Assembly (NCBI GenBank): GCA_963781775.1
Contig: CAWAHE010000006.1
Coordinates: 1-64,000, forward strand
Source of the DNA: CAVSRC01 sp963781775
GTDB lineage: Bacteria; Pseudomonadota; Alphaproteobacteria; Rhizobiales; Kaistiaceae
Reading direction: 5' to 3'
Length of the DNA stretch: 64,000 nucleotides
The notes beneath the pieces are model-generated. The model saw only the letters and a list, made by a program, of their open reading frames with translations. It searched no databases and had not been told where the DNA came from. Both the position numbers and the translations under genes were made by a program. Positions 1 through 7,748 of the stretch are shown here, one piece after another (position 1 is the stretch's first letter; each line of letters starts with the position of its first letter).

Positions 1-150
1 GCAACGTTGGACGACTTTCTCCGGCCTTTCAAAACGACGATGGCCGAGGATATGCCGAGCGATGACCTCACTGTCGAGGCTGTGGTTGAGCGAGCCAGAC
101 AATCAGTCGTCCAGATTGTCTGTAATGGTGCCGCCGAGGCAAACAGATAG
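1..150 (+). CDS. C-terminal end of an unidentified protein (5' truncated by window)
   Basis: Frame 1 is open from the first base to a TAG at 148-150 and encodes about 49 residues, including the stretch MAEDMPSDDLTVEAVVERAR. Its composition looks like normal coding sequence rather than a shadow. The next gene's likely ATG (125) lies inside its last codons, a coupled arrangement typical of a short operon. I do not recognise a family. It belongs to the integrated element that ends at 5454. The start lies outside the window. Confidence 0.5.
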   Translation, partial: ATLDDFLRPFKTTMAEDMPSDDLTVEAVVERARQSVVQIVCNGAAEANR

Positions 151-463
151 TGCCGACACCGCGCCCGAACGCCAACTCCAAAATCTGCCTCGCCGCATTT
201 GGCCCAAGGCGGTGCCAGATTTGGGGGCGTATAGTCCAGCAGTGCGTCGGGAAGGTGATGTTCAGGGAACTTTCGTGGATCTAGGCAAGCAGACATTGGT
301 CCAAACAGCCGCGCAGATCGGTGCGACGGCTCTTGTCAGCGTCGGCGTGATGGTTTGGACGAAGCTGTCCGGTCTGCCCCCACCAGTCGTGGGCGTCCTG
401 GTTCTCCTAGCGTTCGTGTCAACTTGGGTGTTATGTGCGCTGGTTTCGCGAGCGCTCGCCTAA
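125..463 (+). CDS. Small membrane protein of unknown function
   Basis: This encodes about 112 residues from ATG 125; an earlier ATG at 62 would overlap the upstream coding end much more. The N-terminal half is polar (PERQLQNLPRRIWPKAVPD). The C-terminal half holds two hydrophobic segments, around TLVQTAAQIGATALVSVGV and VVGVLVLLAFVSTWVLCALV, separated by a short proline-rich turn, so a two-helix inner-membrane protein is likely. It ends right after the second helix, and the following frame encodes a soluble domain that overlaps it by 31 nt. The two may be parts of one membrane-anchored protein split by a frameshift. No family is recognised. Confidence 0.5.
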   Translation: MVPPRQTDSADTAPERQLQNLPRRIWPKAVPDLGAYSPAVRREGDVQGTFVDLGKQTLVQTAAQIGATALVSVGVMVWTKLSGLPPPVVGVLVLLAFVSTWVLCALVSRALA

Positions 464-843
464 GTCGCGAAACGGCCGCACCTACTGAGACACCTGTTCC
501 GCCGATTTCTCATACTTATAACAACTGTATCGTCTATCAGACGGGAGACGGCGGCCAAGTCGCCACAGTGCGCGATCCCGTTACCGACGAACAGAAACCA
601 ACTCAGGTCTTGTTCGACGCATCTCATTTTGAGGTACTGGAAGCGAACAACGTGACGAGCGTTACCGATACCGGATCGCGTCAATACATCATCACGTTCG
701 GCAAGCCGATCAATGGCCCATACCACGTATCCGTCGATGGCGCCGACGACTACGAGACCGAGGATGGCCCTAAATCAACTTCAATAGAATTCAAGAGCGG
801 AGAGCCGCAACTACTTCGGATCACGTTGCAGAAGGACGAGTGA
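433..843 (+). CDS. Hypothetical protein, possibly the detached soluble domain of the preceding membrane protein
   Basis: From ATG 433 this gives about 136 residues. The first ~15 are in the alternative frame of the previous gene's last membrane helix. After a Pro/Thr-rich linker (TETPVPP) comes a compact domain with alternating polar and hydrophobic strands (SRQYIITFGKPINGPYHVSV) ending LLRITLQKDE. There is no good ribosome site before 433. Either translation is coupled to the upstream gene, or this domain was once fused to the two-helix anchor and a single indel near 430-470 separated them. I do not recognise the family. It sits in the integrated element. Confidence 0.45.
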   Translation: MCAGFASARLSRETAAPTETPVPPISHTYNNCIVYQTGDGGQVATVRDPVTDEQKPTQVLFDASHFEVLEANNVTSVTDTGSRQYIITFGKPINGPYHVSVDGADDYETEDGPKSTSIEFKSGEPQLLRITLQKDE

Positions 844-1236
844 CCATCGCGCGCGAACGTTTTCGCTCGATAAAGCCTGACATCGGGGTCAATTTTAGAG
901 CGTCGCGCTGAACAACATCCCGCCCTTCGCACCATCGGCGATTTAAGCCCGTCTCCGTGCGTTTGATTTGTCAGCAAAGACCGGCGGGTCGCAGCGACAA
1001 AATGTGCAGTTCGTCGCTGCATTAACAGGGCCAAAGCACGGTCGTCCCAAGGCGCACCTTTGTGGTAGGAATTTTAATCCGCTACAATCCGCCGATGGCT
1101 GGCTCACAACTCGGCATCACGGACTGGACCGAAACGCTGGCGGCGATGAAGGCTTGCTTGTAATACCAGCGTTCGCGTTCATCACTTTTCGTAGTGACCA
1201 TACCGCCGGCCGTCGGAGCATTCAATTCCGCGACCG
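844..1236. other. Gene-poor interval in the integrated element
   Basis: About 390 bases between two convergent hypothetical genes. Open frames on both strands overlap each other and show no recognisable domain, signal peptide or ribosome site. I see no strong hairpin or repeat. Confidence 0.4.
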
Positions 1237-1689
1237 TCAATCGCTCTTGTTCGGCGACTCTCCCTTGTCTTTATCTCCTTCTCCGCCGTCTTCCGACTGC
1301 ATCAATCCGTCGATGATCCACGTTGCAACCGTCCACGCGAGAAAAACAGCAGGCGGCAACGCTACTGCAAGCAGCGCCCACAGCAAGCGCCAATCAGCGC
1401 TTGGCGGCCAGCAGCACACAGCCAAGCGCGGGACCACGTACAAGGGCAATACGATTTCCATCACGCCGACAGCGACGGTGACAATGCGGCCTGTCCCACG
1501 TCTGAGGTTCATGCGACGCCCCATTCCTCTGCGGAATTCAGCGCCAAAGACGGATGCATGTGAACAGGACGCGCCCGCCACCGCGCCGGACCACTCGCCG
1601 ATTGAATTCTTCGCGAGCGCAAAGCCGGCCAGCGAGCCGAACAAACCGAAGGCGACAATGCCGGTTACCCAAACGACTAAAACACGCAT
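1237..1689 (-). CDS. Predicted multi-helix membrane protein, unknown function
   Basis: This encodes 150 residues with a Shine-Dalgarno-like GGGAG just upstream of the ATG. Three hydrophobic segments are visible: the N-terminus (VLVVWVTGIVAFGLFGSLAG), the middle (VTVAVGVMEIVLPLYVV) and residues ~105-130 (LLWALLAVALPPAVFLAW). The tail is short and highly charged (SEDGGEGDKDKGE). This layout suggests a small inner-membrane protein with a cytoplasmic acidic/lysine tail. No family is recognised. Its neighbours are equally orphan, consistent with element cargo. Confidence 0.55.
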   Translation of the reverse strand: MRVLVVWVTGIVAFGLFGSLAGFALAKNSIGEWSGAVAGASCSHASVFGAEFRRGMGRRMNLRRGTGRIVTVAVGVMEIVLPLYVVPRLAVCCWPPSADWRLLWALLAVALPPAVFLAWTVATWIIDGLMQSEDGGEGDKDKGESPNKSD

Positions 1690-1871
1690 GACCGCTCCCG
1701 ATCTTCCGCGTCGCTGAACTCGCCGGTTACTCGACCCAACAGCACTGAACGCGACAAGGCGGCGTCAGATACCGGTTTGACGACATGCAGTACCAATCGT
1801 GACGCGGCGTCCATCTAGGCGAGGTTGTCACGTCCGGATAGAGCGGGCTTGCCCCGGTCGGCAATGCCCCT

Positions 1872-2066
1872 TCATGAACAAACCGGCAGTCGGCCACCCA
1901 AACATGTCCAAGTCTTGCCGTCGATGGTCTCCACGCCGCGATATTCGGCCTCGGTCGGCGCACACATCAATTTCGGCGCGGTCTGCGCTATCAACGATGA
2001 CGCGGTCGCAATGGATAGCAGTGCGGCAATCGCGACTATCGAAACCATGGGGCGCATGTTTCTCAT
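1872..2066 (-). CDS. Small secreted cysteine-containing protein
   Basis: About 64 residues from ATG 2066 (a second ATG is at 2057). A clear signal peptide, MVSIVAIAALLSIATASSLI followed by AQT, implies export to the periplasm. The mature part is only ~40 residues, with three cysteines (LMCAPTEAEYR, GKTWTCLGGRLPVCS). An AGGGATGAG stretch just upstream can serve as ribosome site for either ATG. The pattern resembles many short alphaproteobacterial exported proteins of unknown role. It lies alone on the minus strand within the integrated element. Confidence 0.5.
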   Translation of the reverse strand: MRNMRPMVSIVAIAALLSIATASSLIAQTAPKLMCAPTEAEYRGVETIDGKTWTCLGGRLPVCS

Positions 2067-2193
2067 CCCTGGTTGAAGATCGGTCAGTGCAATGACTCGT
2101 ATCAACTCCGGGGCCACCTTCAACCTGACCTTGCAATACTACCAAGGCGAGCGGACCTATAGAAGCCGCACCGTCGTGTGGTCAGGTTCGTCA

Positions 2194-2463
2194 TCACAGC
2201 GTGCCACCTAACCCTCTGAAAACGCACAACGTGGTGCATACCATGGAATGGCCGCGGCATCGCCAAAACCCGAAATGCCCGTCAAGGCCACCAACAGGCT
2301 CACTCGCCAGGTTTCGGCCACGCCGGCCTCCGGGGTCGATCAACGTCGCCATCGCCGTCAGCGGCCTCGCCTGCGAATAGGATTGGCGGTCGCGTAGCGC
2401 ACGAACTCGTCGGAGAGACGCGTGCGCCTCAGTTGGCGCAAGGTTGGCGAAAATGAACGGCAT
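2194..2463 (-). CDS. Doubtful small ORF
   Basis: An 89-codon frame starts MPFIFANLAPTEAHASLRR, with AAAGG about nine bases upstream of its ATG. It has no recognisable domain, and the second half is arginine/glycine-rich, as expected of a chance frame in GC-rich DNA. It is listed only because it is the best candidate in an otherwise empty stretch. Confidence 0.2.
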   Translation of the reverse strand: MPFIFANLAPTEAHASLRRVRALRDRQSYSQARPLTAMATLIDPGGRRGRNLASEPVGGLDGHFGFWRCRGHSMVCTTLCVFRGLGGTL

Positions 2464-2832
2464 CTCGCAAACCTTTCTCTCGCGCTGACAGTGTGTTCAG
2501 TCGGCAATCGTGTGCGCCTCTTTCTAGGTCACGGTCGGCCGTGCCGTCGGTATCCAGGTGGCGCTTGAATCGCCCCAAGTCGCAAGAGGGACAGCAGCGC
2601 TCAGTCGAAAGCGGTGGACGCTCAGGCTCGCAGGAGAGATCGTGATTGGCGGCCTCGGCAGCCGATCACGACGGCTATCTTCTCATCAAGCACTGTTGGT
2701 GCTGCTTCCGCAGGCTATTTTAGTGACTCCTTCGGAGTGAATATATTTCACCACCGTCCCGCAGAGATCTCAGGGACTTACCGGCTCTCTCAGGCAAACA
2801 GTCGCCGCAATTCGGTTTGCTCGCCGGCAAAC
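2464..2832. other. Non-coding interval with three consecutive hairpins
   Basis: No credible gene. At 2726-2777 three short inverted repeats follow one another: actcc(2726-2730)/ggagt(2734-2738); gtgaa(2737-2741)/ttcac(2747-2751) with an A/T-only loop; gtccc(2756-2760)/gggac(2773-2777). The first two overlap by two bases, so they may be alternative folds. The stretch lies just past the 3' end of the winged-helix gene on the minus strand. It could be a terminator region, a small RNA or a recombination site. Confidence 0.4.
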
Positions 2833-3345
2833 TCAGCGCCGGTATCGCGGTCGGACCGGACGCCGTCGCTCCGACCGTCGTTGGCTGAGACCGGCCGGCA
2901 TTCCCTCGGCCGCGTCCGCCGCGCCGGCAACATGTCGCTTCCGCCACTTTCCGTCGCTGAGGACCAAATCGCCGTCCGCCTCGTCGTCGTAGACCACGCG
3001 CAACGTGATACGATTGCCGTGCCGCTCCTTGGTCACGTAACCCCAATCGACAAGGTCGCTGACCGTTCGGCTAAAAACCGTGTAGTTGGCGTTGCACTTG
3101 AGCGACAACGTCTTGAGGTTGACCGTGCAGCCCCTGCCGGCATTGAGCGCGCTAAACCTGTCGTGCATCGCGATAGCGGTGAGCGCCTGCATGTGCCGCA
3201 GGCTCAGCCTGATGTCACCGACGGCGCGCGCAGGTACGGGACCGAAGGCAATGGCTTGGCGGGGCACCAGAGGCTGGACGCCCATGACCTCGCCCAACCG
3301 GCGAGGCCCGAAGGCGGCGGGCTGCGGCTTTCTCCGGCCGTTCAT
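2833..3345 (-). CDS. Winged-helix DNA-binding protein of the integrated element
   Basis: 170 residues. The central part (about 45-120) reads as a MarR-like winged helix: helices around LSLRHMQALTAIAMHDRF and CNANYTVFSRTVSDLVDWGY, then a wing at VTKERHGNRITLRVVYDD. The C-terminus is a basic arginine-rich tail. A DNA-binding role in element control or replication is inferred. The same frame is open upstream of the ATG (PEKPSISASPFRVESTFG) to a stop near 3450. A neighbouring frame upstream begins MDRHQRFAAQDDDEADHIV, so the original protein may have been longer and was split by an indel near 3412. Confidence 0.55.
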   Translation of the reverse strand: MNGRRKPQPAAFGPRRLGEVMGVQPLVPRQAIAFGPVPARAVGDIRLSLRHMQALTAIAMHDRFSALNAGRGCTVNLKTLSLKCNANYTVFSRTVSDLVDWGYVTKERHGNRITLRVVYDDEADGDLVLSDGKWRKRHVAGAADAAEGMPAGLSQRRSERRRPVRPRYRR

Positions 3346-3926
3346 CGCACCAACCCCGAACGTGCTTTCGACGCGGAACGGCGACGCGCTGATACTCGGT
3401 TTCTCCGGCTGCCGCGAGCGTCGTCGGTTCCGACGATGTGATCTGCCTCATCATCGTCCTGTGCGGCGAACCGCTGGTGTCTGTCCATGAACTTGCTCCA
3501 TTCGAACCGGCGGATGTCGCCGGGCAAGGAGCGTTCTTACGACCGCGTGCCGCAATCGATTCCAGCGGTTTATTTTTTTCCACATCGGGAAATCGGCGAA
3601 TTGCGCAGGGTTTTCTGCCAGTTATCCACCGCGCGCTGGGGGCACGGTCGTCACCGGTACCTTTGCGCGATCAAGGCACTGCGTCTTGGTCGAGGGGATT
3701 TTGATGGTGGCCGCCTTTCTGCCGTCTGATTGCCTTGGATCGCCGGATCAGAATCCGCTTGGTGCGTTTCGGGGGCGCGGCCTTAGAATTGGTGTCAATA
3801 GGCGAGCACCGACCGGAGAACGCCGCAGCAGTTAGCGGCGAAAAGGCAGCCGCCAGGTTGACGAGTGGTTTGTGTGGCAGCCGTCGTCGCCAAGGCGCGC
3901 CCGAAACGCAAGAAAGGAACGTAGAA
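3346..3926. other. Interval upstream of the excisionase; remnant coding on the minus strand
   Basis: No complete gene is visible. On the minus strand, 3342-3527 contains a short frame beginning MPGDIRRFEWSKFMDRHQRF that may be the displaced N-terminus of the winged-helix gene. The rest holds only overlapping chance frames. An A-rich stretch at 3912-3926 contains the ribosome site (aaagga) for the excisionase. Confidence 0.35.
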
Positions 3927-4385
3927 TTGAGTCTATCGATGCCCCCGAACGCCGGTCCGGCCGTTGCGGTGGGTGCGTGGCCGGACGATGCCCACCTAAC
4001 CCTCAAGGCTGCGTGCGAGACCTTCTTCGATGGCCGGATCAAGCCGGCGTCGCTGCGTGCCGAAGCAAGGCGCGGTAACTTGCGTCTGACGCGCATCGGA
4101 CGGACCGATTTCGTCACGCCGCGCGATATCAGGGAGATGTCCAACAAATGCCGCGACAAGCAAAACCGGCACGGCTTTGGCTCCAACCGGCCCGGCGTGG
4201 ACCCGATGGACGCGTCGTGGAACGCCCCGTCTGGTGCATCCGAGACCACGGCGTCAAGCGCAGCACTGGCTTCGGCGAAGGAGAGCGCGATCAGGCTGAA
4301 AACGCGCTCGCTCGATACATTGCCAACAAGTACCGACCGAGTGGAGAGCGGCGACCAGAACGGGTCACGGTTGCCGAGGCGCTAG
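3927..4385 (+). CDS. Excisionase-like recombination directionality factor
   Basis: About 152 residues. The core HLTLKAACETFFDGRIKPAS then LRAEARRGNLRLTRIGRTDF then VTPRDIREMSNKCR is a MerR/Xis-type winged helix seen beside Rhizobiales integrases. Such proteins bind attachment sites and steer the integrase toward excision. I chose the in-frame TTG at 3927 because AAAGGA lies about eight bases upstream; ATG 3939 is the alternative. The C-terminal third (after ~4148) is read in a different frame from the integrase N-terminus, a 238-nt overlap. That tail is basic and low in complexity, so it was probably acquired by overprinting. Confidence 0.7.
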   Translation: MSLSMPPNAGPAVAVGAWPDDAHLTLKAACETFFDGRIKPASLRAEARRGNLRLTRIGRTDFVTPRDIREMSNKCRDKQNRHGFGSNRPGVDPMDASWNAPSGASETTASSAALASAKESAIRLKTRSLDTLPTSTDRVESGDQNGSRLPRR

Positions 4386-5299
4386 CGTTCTATTTGAAGG
4401 AATATGCCCCACGCCACCGATCTGCGGCGACAACGGCACACGCGGCCGAGCGCATACTCGAATGGTGGGGTACGAGGGCCTTAACGGACATCCGGAGTTC
4501 GACCTGTCGAGCATACGCCGAACACCGAACGGGCCAATCAATTCCGTCAGCACGCACGATTGCGGCACGTCGGAGAACGATATCCAGCGAGACGGTGCGA
4601 CGTGAATTGACCGTGCTGCGTGCGGCGGTCAATGCGTACCACGCCGAGTTCGGGCTGCATGCGGTACCAATCGTGTCGCTGCCGGAGGCGTCGCCGGGCC
4701 GCGAGCGCTTCCTGACGCGCTCTGAGGCGGCAGCGTTCCTCAGGGCCGTCAGACACCACCCTGACCAACGCGCCCGATTGGCGCTGTCGCGTTTCTTTTT
4801 GATCGGGGTCTATACGGGCAGCAGGTCCGGCGTCATCCGCGCATTGACATGGGAACGGACCACATCTGGTGGCTGGATCGATCTCGACACTGGAGTGTTG
4901 TATCGAACCGCGTCCGGCGCTCGCCTCAGCAAGAAGCGAGCGCCTCCGGTCCGAATTCCGGTCCGTCTGCTGGCCCACCTGCGACGCTGGCATCTGCAAG
5001 ACCATGGCGTGGGCCATGTCGTTCACTATGGCGCGACGCAGGTCAAGAAGCAGCGGCGGGCGTGGGATTGGGCGCGTCGGCGGGCCGGCCTCGGCAACGA
5101 TGTCGTCCCGCACACGCTCCGGCATACGGCAGCGACATGGATCATGCAGGCCGGACCCGACCATTGGCATGCCGCTGGTTACCTCGGGATGTCGCCGGAA
5201 ACGTTGTGGCGGGTATACGGCCACCATCATCCGGACTATCAGGCCGAACTTGCCAAACAAATTGGCCGGCATCGGCGAGTCACCGGCGACGCCGCATAG
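4148..5299 (+). CDS. Tyrosine recombinase (phage-type integrase)
   Basis: 383 residues. The N-terminal arm-binding part (1-70) has the TGFGEGERDQAENALARYIA motif common in Rhizobiales island integrases. A SAM-like core-binding domain spans ~72-180 and the catalytic domain ~185-370. Visible catalytic residues are Arg226 (YTGSRSG), His322 and Arg325 (PHTLRHTAA) and the nucleophile Tyr357 (LWRVYGHHHPDY). It catalyses site-specific integration and excision. It lies 107 bases from the partial tRNA-Val at 5407-5454, the expected position for an integrase next to its own attachment site. The gene looks intact. Confidence 0.93.
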   Translation: MPRQAKPARLWLQPARRGPDGRVVERPVWCIRDHGVKRSTGFGEGERDQAENALARYIANKYRPSGERRPERVTVAEALAFYLKEYAPRHRSAATTAHAAERILEWWGTRALTDIRSSTCRAYAEHRTGQSIPSARTIAARRRTISSETVRRELTVLRAAVNAYHAEFGLHAVPIVSLPEASPGRERFLTRSEAAAFLRAVRHHPDQRARLALSRFFLIGVYTGSRSGVIRALTWERTTSGGWIDLDTGVLYRTASGARLSKKRAPPVRIPVRLLAHLRRWHLQDHGVGHVVHYGATQVKKQRRAWDWARRRAGLGNDVVPHTLRHTAATWIMQAGPDHWHAAGYLGMSPETLWRVYGHHHPDYQAELAKQIGRHRRVTGDAA

Positions 5300-5406
5300 G
5301 GCCGCTCCCCGACAGAAACCGACAGATACATTCGCTGAAAACTGGCATCGTTCGACGGCATCCGATGGAAAACGCGCCATCTTCGACTGTTGGGGAACGG
5401 TTGTGG

Positions 5407-5454
5407 CCCTTCACACGGGAGGGGTCACAGGTTCAATCCCTGTCGCGCCCACCA
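5407..5454 (+). repeat. Attachment-site scar: 3' half of tRNA-Val(CAC)
   Basis: The bases form the 3' half of a tRNA: anticodon loop ttcacac (anticodon CAC), T-arm acagg(5427-5431)/ttcaatc/cctgt(5439-5443), 3' acceptor strand cgcgccc (5444-5450), discriminator A and encoded CCA (5452-5454). Nothing upstream of 5407 can form the D-arm or the 5' acceptor strand, so this is not a functional gene. It is the duplicated tRNA end left by integration. The intact tRNA-Val should lie at the element's other end, to the left of the window. Confidence 0.88.
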
Positions 5455-5634
5455 GACGTCTTGGCCGACGCGCCAATGTGATAGATCGGCATCACGGACA
5501 GGTCGACGGGAGCCGGCTGAGCGATGCAGGCTGGCCTTGTCGCCACACCCAGCTGTGACGCAGGGTCGGTTTCTGGTGCCGTCCTGAACAATTCGGACCT
5601 CCCGCCGGAGGCGGGTTTGTGCCAAATTCTGGGC

Positions 5635-6696
5635 ATGAACAGGTCTCTCCGCGATCGGGAATTCGATGCTGTAAAGGCGCCGGCAAGCGCGCGCTTTGTG
5701 CCGACGGCGACGGTCCGGCCATCCCCCGCCTCAGCAAAGACCGGCGTCGCCCGTCACCTCGTTCTCGCCTATCGCCCTGGCTGGCAGTCGTTGGAAGATC
5801 TTGGCGCCATTCGCCACCACGTGGCCGATATCGATCCCACCATCGAGACATTCATCGTCCCCACAACCGAACGGAACAGCGTATCCCGTCGCAAGGCGGC
5901 AAAACGCCCGACACTGGTGGTCTCGAATGGCTTCATGCCGCTCTTCAGACCTCTGCGCGGCAAGGTCTATCAGGGCTTTCCGATTCCCAAGTTCGAGGAG
6001 TTGCGCCGTCTGACTGCTGCCGGCGTTCCGGTCCCGCGGACGGCGATCCTCACGCCGGACCTGCAACTCGACGAGGCCGACTGGGGGGAGTTCGTCGTCG
6101 TCAAGCCGACCGACATCAGGACGTCATCGCAGGGGCTCGGATTCACGCTGATGCGGACGCGTCGGGTGCGTTTCATCCCCCCGTCAGACTATCCCGCCGA
6201 CCACCCGGGCCGCTTGGGCCCGATGATGGTGCAGCGGTACATCAATACTGGCGACCACATCGCTGTTTATCGTGCCCTGATGTATTTCGGTGAACCGCTT
6301 TACGTGATGTGCAATCGGGCGTTCGAAAGGCGCGTCGATCTCTCCGCAAACGACGACGTAATCGAAGCCTCACCGGTGGCGGGCAAAGCGGTCGGAGAAT
6401 ACGAAAAGTCCTTTCCCCTGGATGCTGACGTGCTCGCTCTGGGACGGGCTGCACATGCGGCGATCCCCGAAATCCCGCTGAAGGGCTGCGATATCGTCCG
6501 GGAGGCTGCAACGGGAGAGGTCTTCGTGCTCGAGCTCAACTGCGGCGGCAACACGTGGCATTTCTCTTCGAACCATCAAGCCGAAAGCCGGGCCAAGAAT
6601 GGTCCCGAATTCGAGCGCCGGCGACGCCAACAACTCGACGGGCTGCGAACGGCGGCCCGCGTCCTCGTCAGCAAGACGAACAGCGAAGCGACTTAG
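5635..6696 (+). CDS. ATP-grasp family protein
   Basis: 353 residues from ATG 5635. The middle shows ATP-grasp features: the lysine strand WGEFVVVKPTDIRTSSQGLG, the adenine-pocket MMVQRYINTGDHIAVYR, and the metal-binding end GEVFVLELNCGGNTWHFSS with the Glu/Asn pair. Such enzymes ligate a carboxylate to an amine or thiol via an acyl-phosphate. The substrate cannot be read from the sequence. It is the first chromosomal gene after the attachment scar and runs convergent with the IalB-like gene. A second ATP-grasp domain is found in the fusion protein at 13258-15558, so the two may serve one pathway, but that is inference. Confidence 0.75.
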   Translation: MNRSLRDREFDAVKAPASARFVPTATVRPSPASAKTGVARHLVLAYRPGWQSLEDLGAIRHHVADIDPTIETFIVPTTERNSVSRRKAAKRPTLVVSNGFMPLFRPLRGKVYQGFPIPKFEELRRLTAAGVPVPRTAILTPDLQLDEADWGEFVVVKPTDIRTSSQGLGFTLMRTRRVRFIPPSDYPADHPGRLGPMMVQRYINTGDHIAVYRALMYFGEPLYVMCNRAFERRVDLSANDDVIEASPVAGKAVGEYEKSFPLDADVLALGRAAHAAIPEIPLKGCDIVREAATGEVFVLELNCGGNTWHFSSNHQAESRAKNGPEFERRRRQQLDGLRTAARVLVSKTNSEAT

Positions 6697-6711
6697 TTAC
6701 CGTGCCCGAGC

Positions 6712-7623
6712 CTATTTGGTCTTTGCGGGCGGAGCAGGCGTGGCTGCCGGAGCCGGCTGGGCCGGTTGTTGCGGCGCGTCCGCGGTCGCCGGCGGCGGGC
6801 TCTGCTTCAGCGCCGCCAGCGCGTCACTGAATCCATTGACGCTGAGGGTCAGCTTCACCCCACCGTTGTTGCCAACCGGAAAGACCGTCGCCGTCGCCGT
6901 CGTTGCCTTGGCGAAGGTCGCCACGACGTCGGGCGCCAGATTGGCGACGGCACGGCAGCCATCGGGCATGCAGGCCTCGAACGGGATCGCGATCGGCTTC
7001 TCGGTCCCGGCGTCGAGCACGATGCCACGATTGACCATGATACCAGATCGGGTCTGCCACTCGCCGATAAGCCCGCCCTTGCCGTCCTCGACGATGCGCC
7101 AGAGGAACAGGGGCGCCTTTGTCTTGGAATCGGAGAGCTGCTGAGAAATCGCGCAGCGCGAGTCGGTGCCCGTCGGGAGCTTGACGCATGTGTACACCCA
7201 GTCGCCAAAGGTCGCCTGCTTGGTGACCTCCAGGCGCGGCTGGGCGGGCGCCGCGGGCTCGCCCGCCGCCGGCCCGGGGGATGCGGGCTGCGCCGCTCCG
7301 TCAGCCGTCACCGGCTGGTTCTGGGCAGCCGCGACGGTCGCGGGCTGCCCGTCGAACCACCCGTTGAAGGCCATGACCACAACTCCGACGATCAGGAGAA
7401 GAAGCAGCCCGATGGCGCCGATCAGAAAAGGGACCGGATTCACGTTGCGAACGAATCCGCGCCTGGGTGCGTCATCGTTCGGCCGGCGGCTCACGCGGCG
7501 TGCGCCCGCGCGGGACGGCCCGCCGGCGGCCATTTCGCCAATATCGTCCGGCCAATCCTCCGGGCCTCCGGGTTCGCTTGCGGGATACCTGGCCGGCAAT
7601 GGGCCGCGTGGCTTATCGTTCAT
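6712..7623 (-). CDS. Invasion-associated locus B (IalB) family protein, membrane-anchored
   Basis: 303 residues. A disordered N-terminus (1-60) is followed by one membrane helix (~66-86, FLIGAIGLLLLLIVGVVVMA). An Ala/Pro linker then leads to the IalB domain (~135-275), recognised by FGDWVYTCVKL, CAISQQL and IAIPFEACMPDGCRAVA, with paired cysteines. The tail is Pro/Ala-rich. IalB proteins are small periplasmic proteins of alphaproteobacteria named from Bartonella invasion; their biochemical role is unclear. This copy has a single-helix anchor and a long cytoplasmic arm instead of a cleavable signal. It lies downstream of, and in the same direction as, the autotransporter, but a terminator separates them. 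Confidence 0.8.
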   Translation of the reverse strand: MNDKPRGPLPARYPASEPGGPEDWPDDIGEMAAGGPSRAGARRVSRRPNDDAPRRGFVRNVNPVPFLIGAIGLLLLLIVGVVVMAFNGWFDGQPATVAAAQNQPVTADGAAQPASPGPAAGEPAAPAQPRLEVTKQATFGDWVYTCVKLPTGTDSRCAISQQLSDSKTKAPLFLWRIVEDGKGGLIGEWQTRSGIMVNRGIVLDAGTEKPIAIPFEACMPDGCRAVANLAPDVVATFAKATTATATVFPVGNNGGVKLTLSVNGFSDALAALKQSPPPATADAPQQPAQPAPAATPAPPAKTK

Positions 7624-7695
7624 GTCCGTCTCGTCTGCGGCTATTTGGCTATTTTGAAGGCCGCGCCAGCTTTAGCACCGGCCCCGGCAAACGAA

Positions 7696-7726
7696 AACCG
7701 GGCCAGTCGATGCGACCGGCCCGGTT
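7696..7726 (-). terminator. Intrinsic terminator of the autotransporter gene
   Basis: The arms aaccgggcc (7696-7704) and ggcccggtt (7718-7726) pair perfectly, and the stem extends inward through gtcg/cgac. On the minus strand it is followed by TTTTCGTTT, a typical Rho-independent end 23 bases past the autotransporter stop. Confidence 0.85.
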
Positions 7727-7748
7727 AACTGTTTGCGACTTTGGCGGA

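Noticed and set aside
2785..2799. ctctctcaggcaaac resembles the 3' core of a glycine riboswitch
   Set aside because: The other conserved parts of that aptamer are absent upstream, and no glycine-cleavage or transport gene follows. Treated as chance similarity.
5407..5454. Functional tRNA gene
   Set aside because: The 5' acceptor strand and D-arm are missing, so it cannot fold as a complete tRNA.
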